Assembly: GCA_035552595.1 (NCBI GenBank)
Contig: DASZKZ010000002.1
Location: 1-56,137 of the forward strand
Reading direction: 5' to 3'
Length of the DNA: 56,137 bases
Origin: Aeolococcus sp035552595
GTDB taxonomy: Bacteria > Chloroflexota > Dormibacteria > Aeolococcales > Aeolococcaceae
A model generated the notes under the pieces. The model ran no database searches, was not told the DNA's origin, and saw only the letters and a program-made list of their open reading frames with translations. This document shows positions 19,056 to 27,024 of this stretch, piece by piece (the stretch's first letter is position 1; each line of letters starts with the position of its first letter). The translations under genes and the position numbers were made by a program.

Positions 19056-19699
19056 CTGCCCGGCACAGCAGTGAGGGAGACGCTGCCATCGCCAGCGCGC
19101 GTGAGGCAGAGAGGCAGGCGGTGGGCGGTGATCGCGCTGAGCGCGCCGCGGAAGTCACTCATGGGTGCGGTCACCGGGTGGGGATGGCTGGCGACCAGCG
19201 CCTCGAGAGCGGCATTGCCCGCGTGAGCGCCGTCGGGCATGGTCAGCCCGCCGCCGGGGGCCAGACGGATGCCGGCCACCTCCCCGCCCACCGCGGCCTG
19301 GACCGCCGCTGCCAGCTCGGAGAATGTCGCGAAGACCCGAGCGTGCGCCGGCAGTCGCGCGGGCCCGGCGCCGCACCAGAACACCAGCTGGGGGTGCTCC
19401 GCGAGCGTCTCCGCGAGGTCCTCGGCGATCGCGGGCATGTCGGCGACCACCATCCACGGCCACGGCCGGACGGCGCGAACGGCAGTGACTGCCTCGAGGG
19501 GGCGGGCGTCCTGCACGGTGAGGTAGGCGCGGTCCACGCGCTCGCGCAGTGCCACCGCAAGCTCGATGCCGCGACTGACCACGAGCACGGTGCGTCCCCG
19601 TTCGCCGCCGGGTCGCGGGGCACCGCGCTGCGGGCTCACCGTTCCGGCCCCCACCGCGCCATGGGCAGGGATGGTAGCGGCGAGGCCGGCGGCGGTCAT
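19052..19699 (-). CDS. Pseudo-receiver protein, probable paralogue of the adjacent response regulator
   Basis: About 215 aa. Residues from RTVLVVSRGIELAVAL to LPAHARVFATFSELAAAVQ follow the receiver order of beta strands and helices. The acidic pair is missing and the strand-5 lysine is absent; the VVADMP strand keeps one Asp. The C-terminal part (IRLAPGGGLTMPDG, HPHPVTAP, GDGSVSLTAV) can be laid over the same region of the next gene, so the two look like a divergent tandem pair. The start is uncertain: ATG 19699 is taken, with TTG 19741 only 18 bases after the sigma gene as the alternative. The stop overlaps the next ATG (ATGA). Confidence 0.6.
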   Translation of the reverse strand: MTAAGLAATIPAHGAVGAGTVSPQRGAPRPGGERGRTVLVVSRGIELAVALRERVDRAYLTVQDARPLEAVTAVRAVRPWPWMVVADMPAIAEDLAETLAEHPQLVFWCGAGPARLPAHARVFATFSELAAAVQAAVGGEVAGIRLAPGGGLTMPDGAHAGNAALEALVASHPHPVTAPMSDFRGALSAITAHRLPLCLTRAGDGSVSLTAVPGR

Positions 19700-19759
19700 C
19701 CCGGCCACGCTGGGCCGCGCGCACGGACAGCCGGCGGACAATCCGCCCCCGCCGGGCGT

Positions 19760-20356
19760 CTATATGTCGTTGGTCCCGCCGCCGTCCGCGTCGTCGAGGT
19801 ACTCCACGATCTCGGCGTCGTATGCGTCTCGCGCCTGGTGCAGGGCGGCGCTGACCACCTCGACCGTCTCCGGGGTCCACTCCAGGGCGGCGGCCAGCTC
19901 CAGGGTGGTGGGCTCCCGTTCGAGGCGGTGGCGGAGGGCCACCTCCGCCGCCTCGAGGAGCTTCAGCTGCTGGATGAGCATGGCGTCGGCCAGGCGATGT
20001 GCCGCCTCGCGCTTGATGACGTCGTCGAGGTGGGAGTCGACCACCCGGATCACATACGCACGGAGCCCGGGAGCGGCCCCGCCGCGGCCGGCGTACTCCT
20101 CGACGGCGACGGTTGCGGCGACAGAGCCCTCCTGGTAGAGGTCCATGAGATCCACCCCCTGGCCGCGCCGTGCCAGAACGGCATCGAGAACCAGGCCGAG
20201 CTGCTGCTCGATGAGGCGGGCGGTGGCGGGTCCGGAGGGAACCCGCTGGGCGGCCTCGAGAAGCGACTCCATCTCGACACCTCCCAGGCGGGGCAGGGAG
20301 CGAACCTGCGACGCGATGGCGTCGAGCTCGGTGTCGTCGGGAAAGCGCGAGCTCAT
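19760..20356 (-). CDS. Sigma-70-like factor containing regions 2 and 3 but no region 4
   Basis: 198 aa. Region 2 is recognisable (GVDLMDLYQEGSVAATVAVE, then GLRAYVIRVVDSHLDDVIK). Region 3 follows (RLEREPTTLELAAALEWTPE). The protein then ends in an acidic tail (EIVEYLDDADGGG) with no region 4 helix-turn-helix for -35 recognition. It may act at promoters that lack a -35, as an anti-sigma-like decoy, or with a separate region-4-like DNA-binding partner. The ATG overlaps the SRPBCC stop (ATGA), placing it in the operon with the receiver proteins. Confidence 0.75.
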   Translation of the reverse strand: MSSRFPDDTELDAIASQVRSLPRLGGVEMESLLEAAQRVPSGPATARLIEQQLGLVLDAVLARRGQGVDLMDLYQEGSVAATVAVEEYAGRGGAAPGLRAYVIRVVDSHLDDVIKREAAHRLADAMLIQQLKLLEAAEVALRHRLEREPTTLELAAALEWTPETVEVVSAALHQARDAYDAEIVEYLDDADGGGTNDI

Positions 20357-20808
20357 CGCCGCGCGGCCGGGGAGGCGTCCTCCCGTCCGAAGCGAGCGGC
20401 CAGCTGCTCCACGGCGCGGGCCACCTCGCGGCGGGCCGCAGGCTGGCTGGCCCGCTCGACCGCCCCTCCGAACGCGCCACCGACCGAGTAGCGGGCCTCG
20501 ACGCGCAGCGTGCAGCCGGCTCGGGCGGGGGTCAGCTCGACTTTGACCGTGAGGTCCAGGCCCTCCTCGAGCACCAGGACCATGCGGCGTGGGTCGTCCA
20601 TCTCCTTGACCAGCAGGATGCCGCGCAGGTGTCTCCCCACCATCCCGGCCTCCACCTCGTAGCGTGCTCCCACGCCGCGCTTCGGTCCACCGACGTGGCG
20701 GACTCCTCGAATCGCCGGCAGCCAGTCGGCATTGGAGATGTCGCTGACCACTGGGAACGCCTTGGTGGCCGGGACGGGCAGGGTCGCGGAGGCGCTCGCC
20801 TCGATCAT
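20353..20808 (-). CDS. SRPBCC (polyketide cyclase / START-like) protein
   Basis: 151 aa single-domain helix-grip protein: MIEASASATLPVPATKAFPVVSD start, central strands RYEVEAGMVGRHL and LDLTVKVELTPA, and a long C-terminal helix. Members bind hydrophobic ligands; the ligand here is unknown. It begins 13 bases after the GNAT gene and overlaps the sigma factor start by 4 bases. Its position inside a signalling operon raises the possibility of a lipid-sensing role (inference). Confidence 0.82.
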   Translation of the reverse strand: MIEASASATLPVPATKAFPVVSDISNADWLPAIRGVRHVGGPKRGVGARYEVEAGMVGRHLRGILLVKEMDDPRRMVLVLEEGLDLTVKVELTPARAGCTLRVEARYSVGGAFGGAVERASQPAARREVARAVEQLAARFGREDASPAARR

Positions 20809-20821
20809 GGCCGGCTGTCCT

Positions 20822-21637
20822 TCAGTACATCACGGTGGCGAACTCGCCCCGCTGCTCGAAGCCCACCCGACGGTACACGCGGAGCGCGGCCTGGTTGTAG
20901 CCGTTGAGGTAGAGCGTGACCAGGGGCACCGACTCCAGGAGGAGAGAGCAGAGCGCCGTCATCCCGGCGGTGGCGATCCCGCGCCGCCGCCGGGCCGGGT
21001 CGGTGAACACCCCCTGCACCTGGACCACGTCCGGGGTCCAGGCGCTCAGCTCCGCCTTGAAGACCACCTGGCCCCGCTCGATCCAGGCCCAGCTCCAGCC
21101 GCGATCGATGAGCTGGGTCATGCGGGCCCGCCACGCGGCCGGCTCGGGAGGCGCGCTGTCGCCGCTCATCTCCTCGCGGTGCATGACGGCGGCGGCGGCG
21201 GCGAGGACATCGACGTCGCCGCGGGTGGAGCGCCGCAGCGGCGCCGGGGGCAGGATGCGCAGACGCTCGCGGTCGACGGCCATGACCGGCTGCGGGTCGC
21301 GAATCGCCCGGGCGGGATGACGATGCTGGTTGCACCCGTGCAGAGCCAGCACCGCCTCACGCGGGCCGACCATGAGGTGAGGAGCACTGTGGGCACGCGT
21401 GGCCTCCGCGATCCGGGGAGCGTCGAGCGGATTGGGAAGGCAGGGGACGGTGAGCGGTCCGGCGAGCACGGCAGCGGTCAACTCTCCGCCGTCGGAGACG
21501 CACCACCAGGGCGCAGCGGTCCCGAGCAGGCGCAGCTCGCTGCGCAGGTACACGTTGTGCAGCGGGTCGGCGTCGAGCAGACGCTCCAGCGCCGCGGCTT
21601 CGGTGGGACCAACCCGCCCGATGGTCAGCTGGGTCAT
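20822..21637 (-). CDS. DUF4081-GNAT acetyltransferase
   Basis: 271 aa. The N-terminal DUF4081-like half (residues about 15-125, LERLLDADPLHNVYLRSEL) is followed by a GNAT fold with the acetyl-CoA loop VFTDPARRRRGIATAGM near residues 210-226 and YNQAALRVYRRVGFEQRGE at the end. This domain pair is typical of actinobacterial proteins and the substrate is unknown. It is the first gene of the operon; a GACAAT hexamer ends 6 bases before the ATG. Confidence 0.86.
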   Translation of the reverse strand: MTQLTIGRVGPTEAAALERLLDADPLHNVYLRSELRLLGTAAPWWCVSDGGELTAAVLAGPLTVPCLPNPLDAPRIAEATRAHSAPHLMVGPREAVLALHGCNQHRHPARAIRDPQPVMAVDRERLRILPPAPLRRSTRGDVDVLAAAAAVMHREEMSGDSAPPEPAAWRARMTQLIDRGWSWAWIERGQVVFKAELSAWTPDVVQVQGVFTDPARRRRGIATAGMTALCSLLLESVPLVTLYLNGYNQAALRVYRRVGFEQRGEFATVMY

Positions 21638-21643
21638 CGCTCG

Positions 21644-21649
21644 ATTGTC
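21644..21649 (-). promoter_or_regulatory. -10-like hexamer GACAAT of the GNAT-sigma-two-component operon, leaderless
   Basis: On the minus strand GACAAT ends 6 bases before the ATG at 21637. It is the only visible promoter for the six-gene operon. Confidence 0.4.
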
Positions 21650-21745
21650 GCGCGTGGCGCGCCATGGACACCGGCCCAGCGGTTCCGGGGCGCGACACTA
21701 GGGTGGATCGACGCCCGCCCCGCCGTCAGGACGAGGTCCCTCACC

Positions 21746-22330
21746 GTGATCCGAGCTCGCCGCTTCACAGCTGCCGTGACAGCCGGTTGCGCGCTGCTGG
21801 CGGCCTGCGGCGCCCCGGTGGCACCGTCCCCGACGCCGAAGGCGACGCCGAAGGCGACGCCGTTGAGCACGGGCACGTTCGCCACCGTGGTCCCGCCCGG
21901 CTGGGCCAACAAGCTCAGCGACGCCGCCGAGGTGGCCAAGTTCAGCGGCAACGGCCGGGTCGGGTTCCTCATCGAGCAGGCCCCCACCGGCTCGGTGCGA
22001 CCGAACATCGACGACGTCACCGCCAACATCAACGTGCTGCTGCTCTCGGCGGCCGTGCCCGACGACCAGGTGGCGGCGTATCTGACCAGCGTGTCCAACA
22101 GCGGCGCCACCAACCTCAGCTCGCCGCTGCCGTTCACCATCGACGGTGCCACCGGTCAGTACATCACCTACGACCGCGACATCCAGGGCACTCCCGGCGA
22201 GAGCCGCGACATGGTCATCAGCCATGGTGGCAGGACGTACGACATCGTCTTCAACACCTCGCAGTACGCCTTCAACCAACAGCTCTCGGGCCTCCAGGCG
22301 GTGCTGACCGCCTGGCGGTGGAGTTCCTGA
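21746..22330 (+). CDS. Putative lipoprotein, unknown function
   Basis: 194 aa from a GTG. The signal peptide ends in lipobox LLAAC, then a short Pro/Thr linker (PTPKATPKATP). The mature domain of about 150 residues (FATVVPPGWANKLSDAAEVAKF to VLTAWRWSS) looks like the PsbP/LpqN-like lipid or stress lipoprotein fold; that resemblance is weak. The long upstream reading frame is antisense to the GNAT gene and is rejected. Confidence 0.78.
   Translation: MIRARRFTAAVTAGCALLAACGAPVAPSPTPKATPKATPLSTGTFATVVPPGWANKLSDAAEVAKFSGNGRVGFLIEQAPTGSVRPNIDDVTANINVLLLSAAVPDDQVAAYLTSVSNSGATNLSSPLPFTIDGATGQYITYDRDIQGTPGESRDMVISHGGRTYDIVFNTSQYAFNQQLSGLQAVLTAWRWSS
21835..21858 (+). repeat. Two-copy 12-bp tandem repeat in the lipoprotein linker
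   Basis: The unit gccgaaggcgac occurs twice in direct succession and encodes the PKAT-PKAT linker after the lipobox. Confidence 0.8.
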
Positions 22331-22345
22331 CCGGCCCGTTTCTGG

Positions 22346-22351
22346 CAGGAT
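22346..22351 (+). promoter_or_regulatory. -10-like hexamer CAGGAT of the DAHP synthase gene, leaderless
   Basis: CAGGAT ends 6 bases before the GTG at 22358. It is embedded in the 11-mer TCTGGCAGGAT (22341-22351), which recurs exactly at 46420-46430, again 6 bases before a start codon. Confidence 0.4.
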
Positions 22352-22357
22352 CGGCGC

Positions 22358-23398
22358 GTGCTGATCATGATGAACGCGCAGGCCACGGCGGCGGAGATCG
22401 CCAACGTCCTGGCTCACGTGCGCGATCGCGGCTACCGGCCCATCGAGCTCCCGGGTGCCGATCGTCTGGCCATCGGAGTCCTGGGCAGCAACGCCGCGAG
22501 CATCCAGGACGCCGTCGCCGCCCTGCCCGGTGTGGTGGCCGCCATCCCGGTCAACAAGCCGTACAAGATGGTGGGCCTGGAGTGGCACCCGCAACGCTCC
22601 GTGGTGATGGTCGGAGGGGTGCCCCTCGGCGATGGCTCGCTGGTCGTCGCCGCGGGACCCTGCGCGGTGGAGAGCCAGGCCATGCTCGCCGACACCGCCC
22701 GCAGCGTCGCCGCCGCGGGAGCGCAGGTGCTCCGTGGGGGCGCCTACAAGCCGCGCAGCTCACCGTACTCATTTCGCGGACTTGGAGCCGAGGGGCTCGA
22801 CCACCTGCGCCGGGCGCGCGAGCTGACCGGGCTTCCGGTGGTGACAGAGGTGCTCACCCCCGCCGATGTGGCCGCCGTCGCCGACGCCGCCGACATGCTC
22901 CAGGTGGGCACACGGAACGCCCAAAACTTCAGCTTGCTCGAGGCGGTGGGCGAGGCGGGCAAGCCGGTCCTGCTCAAGCGCGGGCTCAGCAACACCGTCG
23001 AGGAGTGGCTGCTCAGCGCCGAGTACGTGGTCGCCCACGGCAATCCCGACGTGGTGCTGTGCGAGCGGGGCATCCGCACCTTCGAGACGGGCACAAGGAA
23101 CACGCTCGACCTCTCCGCCGTGCCCCTGGTGAAGTCGCTGTCGCACCTGCCTGTCGTCGTCGATCCGTCGCATGCCACCGGACATCGGCACCTGGTGCCG
23201 GCGATGGCGCTGGCCGCCGTCGCCGCGGGCGCGGACGGCCTCCTGATCGAGGTGCATCCCTCGCCGGACGACGCGCTCAGCGACGGTCCGCAGTCGCTGA
23301 CGTTCGAGCAGTTCGGCATTCTCATGGACGACGTGCGCCGCCTCGTCACCGCATTGCGACACCAGCTTGTGGGTATGCCGTCACAAGACACGCGGTAG
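22358..23398 (+). CDS. aroF: 3-deoxy-7-phosphoheptulonate synthase (DAHP synthase)
   Basis: First step of the shikimate pathway, joining PEP and erythrose-4-phosphate. 346 aa: an N-terminal ferredoxin/ACT-like regulatory domain (residues 1-65) and a KDSA/DAHP-type barrel with VAAGPCAVES, RGGAYKPRSSPYSFRG, VLLKRGLS and VVVDPSHATGHR, all typical of the Thermotoga-type AroF. Feedback control through the N-terminal domain is likely from the family. The GTG start is supported by a CAGGAT hexamer 6 bases upstream. Confidence 0.94.
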   Translation: MLIMMNAQATAAEIANVLAHVRDRGYRPIELPGADRLAIGVLGSNAASIQDAVAALPGVVAAIPVNKPYKMVGLEWHPQRSVVMVGGVPLGDGSLVVAAGPCAVESQAMLADTARSVAAAGAQVLRGGAYKPRSSPYSFRGLGAEGLDHLRRARELTGLPVVTEVLTPADVAAVADAADMLQVGTRNAQNFSLLEAVGEAGKPVLLKRGLSNTVEEWLLSAEYVVAHGNPDVVLCERGIRTFETGTRNTLDLSAVPLVKSLSHLPVVVDPSHATGHRHLVPAMALAAVAAGADGLLIEVHPSPDDALSDGPQSLTFEQFGILMDDVRRLVTALRHQLVGMPSQDTR

Positions 23399-23401
23399 GA
23401 T
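23396..23401 (+). promoter_or_regulatory. -10 hexamer TAGGAT of the zinc protein gene
   Basis: TAGGAT overlaps the aroF stop region and lies 25 bases before the ATG at 23427. The leader is short and has no good ribosome site. Confidence 0.35.
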
Positions 23402-23426
23402 CACGGCGCGCCAGCCGGCGCACATC

Positions 23427-24104
23427 ATGCCGTTGTTTCGCCGACGCCCCACCGAATTCGCCTCACCGACAGGCACGCTGCCCTGCTCGGAGCACGGCTG
23501 CGCTCGCCAGACAGCGATCAACTGCGCCTATCACGACCGCCGTGGGCGCGAATGCCCGGCGGCGTTCTGCCCCGAGCACTGGTCGATGGTCGGCGACGTG
23601 GTGTACTGCCGGCGGCACGCCAGCACCATCGTCGCCCTCGGCCCGGACGTCGAGCTCGGCGCCATGCCTGCCCTCGAGAATCGCGGTCCCTCACTGGTGA
23701 ACCACGTCGCCGATGAGATCGGTCCTCAGATCGTGGAGCTGCTCCGCGCAGCCGCGCGCAACGGCGAGACCGTCAAGGCCGACCCCGAGGTGGCGGCAAT
23801 CTTCGATCACCAGCGGCGCCGTCGCTGGGAGCGCATCTGGAAGCTCATCGAGCCCACGGGGATCAGCCTGACGGTGAGCCTGACCGTCAACGAGGACGAT
23901 GACGACGCGCTCATCGATGTACGCGTCGGCGCCAGCGTCATCGCCCGCGGGGTGCCACCGTGGATCGCTCGCCGCCGCGCCGGGCTCGCCGTCGGCGGCC
24001 AGGCCGACGCCGACCAGCGCGAGCTCTTTCACCGCTTCTTCGTCAACCACATCGCCGAGGCCGTGGCGCTCGAGCGCGCTCCCGACCGCGGCGTCAAGGC
24101 ATAG
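23427..24104 (+). CDS. Cys/His zinc-binding-motif protein, unknown function
   Basis: 225 aa. Residues about 17-65 hold a dense set of ligands: CSEHGCARQTAINC, YHDRRGREC, FCPEHW and YCRRH, consistent with one or two treble-clef or B-box-like zinc sites. The remaining 160 residues are helical then beta-like (ISLTVSLTVNEDDDDALIDV) with no recognised domain. The start at 23427 keeps the zinc module at the N-terminus. Confidence 0.7.
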   Translation: MPLFRRRPTEFASPTGTLPCSEHGCARQTAINCAYHDRRGRECPAAFCPEHWSMVGDVVYCRRHASTIVALGPDVELGAMPALENRGPSLVNHVADEIGPQIVELLRAAARNGETVKADPEVAAIFDHQRRRRWERIWKLIEPTGISLTVSLTVNEDDDDALIDVRVGASVIARGVPPWIARRRAGLAVGGQADADQRELFHRFFVNHIAEAVALERAPDRGVKA

Positions 24105-24117
24105 GCGCACCGCACCC

Positions 24118-24132
24118 ACACCGGGGAGGTGT
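24118..24132. terminator. Short hairpin between convergent genes
   Basis: ACACC-GGGGA-GGTGT, a 5-bp stem, lies between the zinc protein and the convergent cysteine ligase gene. No U tract. Confidence 0.3.
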
Positions 24133-25326
24133 TCAGGGACCGCCGAGTCGCGCTCCGAGGACGTCGAGCAGCGGTCCCATCAGCGTGGCGCTGCTGACAT
24201 CGGCGCCATCGCCCCGGCGCGGGGAGCTCGAGGCCCCGGCCACCTCGTCGAGGATGGCCAGCGCGCCCGGGGTGTCGAGATCGTCGTCGACACACGCCAT
24301 GAAGCCGTCGTGCACCGCCTGCGCGTCGGCGGCGGTGAACATCGTCCCGCTGCTCAGCGCAACGCCGTAGGCGAGCGCGCGCTCGCTTGCACGCACCAGC
24401 TCGGCCGGGTCGTACTCCCAGGCGACGCGATGATGGTGGGCGGAGAGAAGCAGGCGGACGACGGCCGCCGGGACCTCGCTGAGCAGGTCCCTCACATAGA
24501 TGAGATTGCCCAGCGATTTGCTCATCTTCTCGCCCTGGTATCCGACCATGGCGACGTGGACCCAGTGGCGCACATAGGGGTGCACGCCTGCCGCCTCGGC
24601 CTGGGCGATCTCGCACTCGTGGTGAGGAAAGATGAGATCGTCGCCACCGCCGTGGATGTCGATGGGCAGCGTCAGCTCCCGTGCGGACATCACCGTGCAT
24701 TCGATGTGCCATCCCGGGCGTCCCTCGCTCCACGGCGACGCCCAGTGCGGCTCGTCGGGCAGCGACGGTTGCCAGAGCACGAAGTCGAGCGGATCGCCCT
24801 TGCGCGGATCGTCGGGGTCGCCGCCACGCTGGCGTGAGAGCTGCACCATGGTGTCACGGTCGAGACGGCTGAGCTCGCCGTACCCGGGGAACCGGCGCAC
24901 GTCGAAGTAGACCCAGCCCTGGGTGGCGTAGGCCGCGCCGCGGGCGACGAGCCGCGCTATCCACTCCACCATCGCAGGCACGTGGCCGGTGGCTCGTGGT
25001 GCCGCGTCCACGTCGAGGAGACCGAGATCGGACATGTCGCGATCGAACCGTCGCGCCTCGTGCTCGCCGAGCACGCGGTAGTCGACACCACGCGCACGGG
25101 CGACGCGGAGGATGTCGTCGTCGACGTCGGTGACGTTGCGCACAGCGCGAACCTCGACACCGTCCGCTCGCAGCCGCCGGGCGATGACGTCGAAGGTGTG
25201 GTAGGTGAAGGCATGGCCGAGGTGGCCGCCGTCGTATGGGGTGATCCCGCACACGTACATGCCGACGTGACCGTCGTGAGGCCCCAGAAGGCGCGGCGCC
25301 TCGGCGGCGGTGTCGTACAGGTGCAC
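24133..25326 (-). CDS. Cysteine-activating ligase of the CysS/MshC family
   Basis: 397 aa class I synthetase fold with CGITPYDGGHLGHAFTY (HIGH region), WHIECTVMS, HGGGDDLIFPHHE (zinc and catalytic) and GEKMSKSLGN. The GITPYD opening and DTMVQLSRQRGGDP favour MshC, the mycothiol ligase joining cysteine to GlcN-inositol. DFVLWQPSLPDEP is closer to cysteinyl-tRNA synthetase, which usually reads CGPTVYD. The length (short, no long tRNA-binding tail) also favours MshC, but a short CysS is possible. A leaderless GTG start lies 8 bases after TACAAT. Confidence 0.82.
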   Translation of the reverse strand: MHLYDTAAEAPRLLGPHDGHVGMYVCGITPYDGGHLGHAFTYHTFDVIARRLRADGVEVRAVRNVTDVDDDILRVARARGVDYRVLGEHEARRFDRDMSDLGLLDVDAAPRATGHVPAMVEWIARLVARGAAYATQGWVYFDVRRFPGYGELSRLDRDTMVQLSRQRGGDPDDPRKGDPLDFVLWQPSLPDEPHWASPWSEGRPGWHIECTVMSARELTLPIDIHGGGDDLIFPHHECEIAQAEAAGVHPYVRHWVHVAMVGYQGEKMSKSLGNLIYVRDLLSEVPAAVVRLLLSAHHHRVAWEYDPAELVRASERALAYGVALSSGTMFTAADAQAVHDGFMACVDDDLDTPGALAILDEVAGASSSPRRGDGADVSSATLMGPLLDVLGARLGGP

Positions 25327-25334
25327 GGGGCCCG

Positions 25335-25340
25335 ATTGTA
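25335..25340 (-). promoter_or_regulatory. -10 hexamer TACAAT, leaderless
   Basis: On the minus strand TACAAT ends 8 bases before the GTG at 25326. Confidence 0.5.
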
Positions 25341-25363
25341 GGAGCAGCGCCCGGCCCGGCCGT

Positions 25364-25804
25364 CTAGCGCGGCAGTGTGGCGAGCGCCTGGCGAGCCGCG
25401 GCGAGGGCTGTGCGCGTGTCCGCGAAGCTGGCCCGTGCGATGGCCGCGTCGATTCCCAGCCAGTGCGCCTCGTCGATCTCGTCCGCCTGCGGGCGGAGCA
25501 CCGCCCCCGCCGGCGCCAGCACGAGAAAATGATGCACCAGCTTGAAGGTCAGCCGGCCCGCCCGGCGGTAGGCATACTCCGACGACGGCAGAGGGGCGAC
25601 GAGCGAGAGCGAGTCCCGGGGCAGACCGCACTCCTCGGAGATCTCGCGAAGCGCGGCCTGCTCGGGGCTTTCCCCCGCCTCCACGTGTCCTTTGGGAAAT
25701 CCCCAGTAGCGCCCGGCGCGCACCATGCACACCTCCCAGCCGGTGTCCGACGGTCGCGCCAGCACGCCCCCGGCGGAGACCTCATCGGCACGGCGGCGCG
25801 GCAT
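25364..25804 (-). CDS. Nudix hydrolase
   Basis: 146 aa. The Nudix box is complete: GHVEAGESPEQAALREISEE followed by CGL, near residues 42-64, preceded by YWGFPKG. The protein hydrolyses a nucleoside diphosphate-linked substrate; which one cannot be told (MutT, Ap4A-type and others share these features). The ATG at 25804 lies 6 bases after a TACCCT hexamer; the in-frame extension through the tRNA-Asp region is rejected. Confidence 0.9.
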   Translation of the reverse strand: MPRRRADEVSAGGVLARPSDTGWEVCMVRAGRYWGFPKGHVEAGESPEQAALREISEECGLPRDSLSLVAPLPSSEYAYRRAGRLTFKLVHHFLVLAPAGAVLRPQADEIDEAHWLGIDAAIARASFADTRTALAAARQALATLPR

Positions 25805-25810
25805 CCGCGC

Positions 25811-25816
25811 AGGGTA
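25811..25816 (-). promoter_or_regulatory. -10 hexamer TACCCT of the Nudix gene, leaderless
   Basis: On the minus strand TACCCT ends 6 bases before the ATG at 25804. Confidence 0.35.
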
Positions 25817-25866
25817 GCCGGGACGGCGGGGAGGTCGAAAGCCCGATGCTATGATCGGCTGTCCGC

Positions 25867-25945
25867 GGCCCCGTGGTGTAGCCTGGCCTAACACGCCACC
25901 CTGTCAAGGTGGAGATCGTCGGTTCGAATCCGATCGGGGTCGCCA
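25867..25945 (+). tRNA. tRNA-Asp (GTC)
   Basis: The acceptor stem is GGCCCCG/CGGGGTC (one G-U pair). The anticodon loop CTGTCAA gives GTC, the T loop is TTCGAAT, the discriminator is G, and CCA is encoded at 25943-25945. Confidence 0.95.
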
Positions 25946-25958
25946 CCCCTCCGCGGAG

Positions 25959-26738
25959 CTAGTCGAAGTGCACTGACTCGCGCCACGCGCGGAGCACGTC
26001 GGCGTCACCGGCCACGTCGACTCCGGCAGCGTCGCGGCGATTCATCAGCAGGGCGAACAGGTCGCTGGCGGGAGCCCGAACCGAGCAGTCAGCGGCGGCG
26101 TGGCCTCGTTCCACACCGAGTCCATCCTCGCGCAGCTCGACCACCCATGCGCCGGGCGTGTCGCTGGCGGCGACGTGGAGGAGGCGGCCGCCACCGTCGG
26201 CGACCCTGCAGCGTCTGCTGGCCAGCATCAGCCACTCATCGATGCCGTCCGCGGCCGCCGGCGCGGGAAAGGCCGTGGCGAATCCGGCCGCCTGCTCGGC
26301 GTCGAGGCGGTGGATGGCCGTCTCGTGGGACTGTCGTCGTGCCCAGAACGCCTGGGGATTGGGAGCGGCGCCCCAGGCCCAGAAGTCATCCTCGGGAGAC
26401 GCGCCGCGCAGGGCGCCGAGCAGGTGTGCGTGACCCTCCGCGTACCACGCCAGCAGTGAGTCGCGATCAACGGGCGCCGAGAGATCCCGGCGAAGACGCT
26501 GCTGCACGCGATCGGCGACGATGGTCGCAGCCCAGCGATGGACCTCCCCGATGTGACGGACCAGCGCCGCGACATCCCAACCGGGGCAGCCCGGGACCGC
26601 GGCATCGAGCGGAACGTGTGCGACCACATCGCCGAGCCGGCGTCCCTCGGCCTCGAGGCGCTCGATGTGCTCGGCGGTCGAGAGAGGGCGCCACTCCGCG
26701 GACGGCCTCGGGCCGGCATGTCCCGGCGCGCTGGTCAC
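25959..26738 (-). CDS. Maleylpyruvate isomerase-family (mycothiol-dependent, DinB-like) protein
   Basis: 259 aa. The N-terminal DinB/MDMPI four-helix domain shows PGCPGWDVAALVRHIGEVHR (about residues 49-68) and RRQSHETAIHRLDAE (about 133-147), whose histidines form the usual metal site. A C-terminal MDMPI domain follows. The family contains mycothiol-dependent isomerases and thiol transferases, which fits the nearby MshC-like gene. The actual substrate is unknown. The GTG start is used. Confidence 0.85.
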   Translation of the reverse strand: MTSAPGHAGPRPSAEWRPLSTAEHIERLEAEGRRLGDVVAHVPLDAAVPGCPGWDVAALVRHIGEVHRWAATIVADRVQQRLRRDLSAPVDRDSLLAWYAEGHAHLLGALRGASPEDDFWAWGAAPNPQAFWARRQSHETAIHRLDAEQAAGFATAFPAPAAADGIDEWLMLASRRCRVADGGGRLLHVAASDTPGAWVVELREDGLGVERGHAAADCSVRAPASDLFALLMNRRDAAGVDVAGDADVLRAWRESVHFD

Positions 26739-26785
26739 CTCTCGGATTCAACCACACGGCCCGCGCCGGCTTTGGTGTGCCTCGC

Positions 26786-26791
26786 TAGAGT
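26786..26791 (+). promoter_or_regulatory. -10 hexamer TAGAGT, leaderless
   Basis: TAGAGT ends 6 bases before the ATG at 26798. Confidence 0.5.
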
Positions 26792-26797
26792 CAGGGC

Positions 26798-27013
26798 ATG
26801 TGCCGAAGCATCAAGACACTCCGCGGCGATACCTCGGTGGCGGACGACGAGGTGCGTGCCGCCGCACTGCAGTTCGTGCGCAAGGTGAGCGGATACCGCC
26901 AGCCCTCGGTGGTCAATCGCGACGCGTTCGACGCCGCCGTGCTCGAGGTGACCACGACGACGCGCCAGCTGCTCGACAGCCTCGCCCCCGCGCGCGCACC
27001 TCGGGCTCCCTGA
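26798..27013 (+). CDS. DUF2277 family protein
   Basis: 71 aa. The start MCRSIKTLRG and the segment AALQFVRKVSGYRQPSVVN are nearly diagnostic of DUF2277, a small conserved family of unknown function found in high-GC bacteria. A pair of short helices is predicted from the pattern. It is monocistronic with its own leaderless promoter. Confidence 0.9.
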   Translation: MCRSIKTLRGDTSVADDEVRAAALQFVRKVSGYRQPSVVNRDAFDAAVLEVTTTTRQLLDSLAPARAPRAP

Positions 27014-27024
27014 GCGCGACCGGT

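Noticed and set aside
22331..22357. Riboswitch or leader upstream of the DAHP synthase gene
   Set aside because: Only 27 bases separate it from the previous gene and the promoter hexamer sits 6 bases from the start, leaving no room for a leader RNA.
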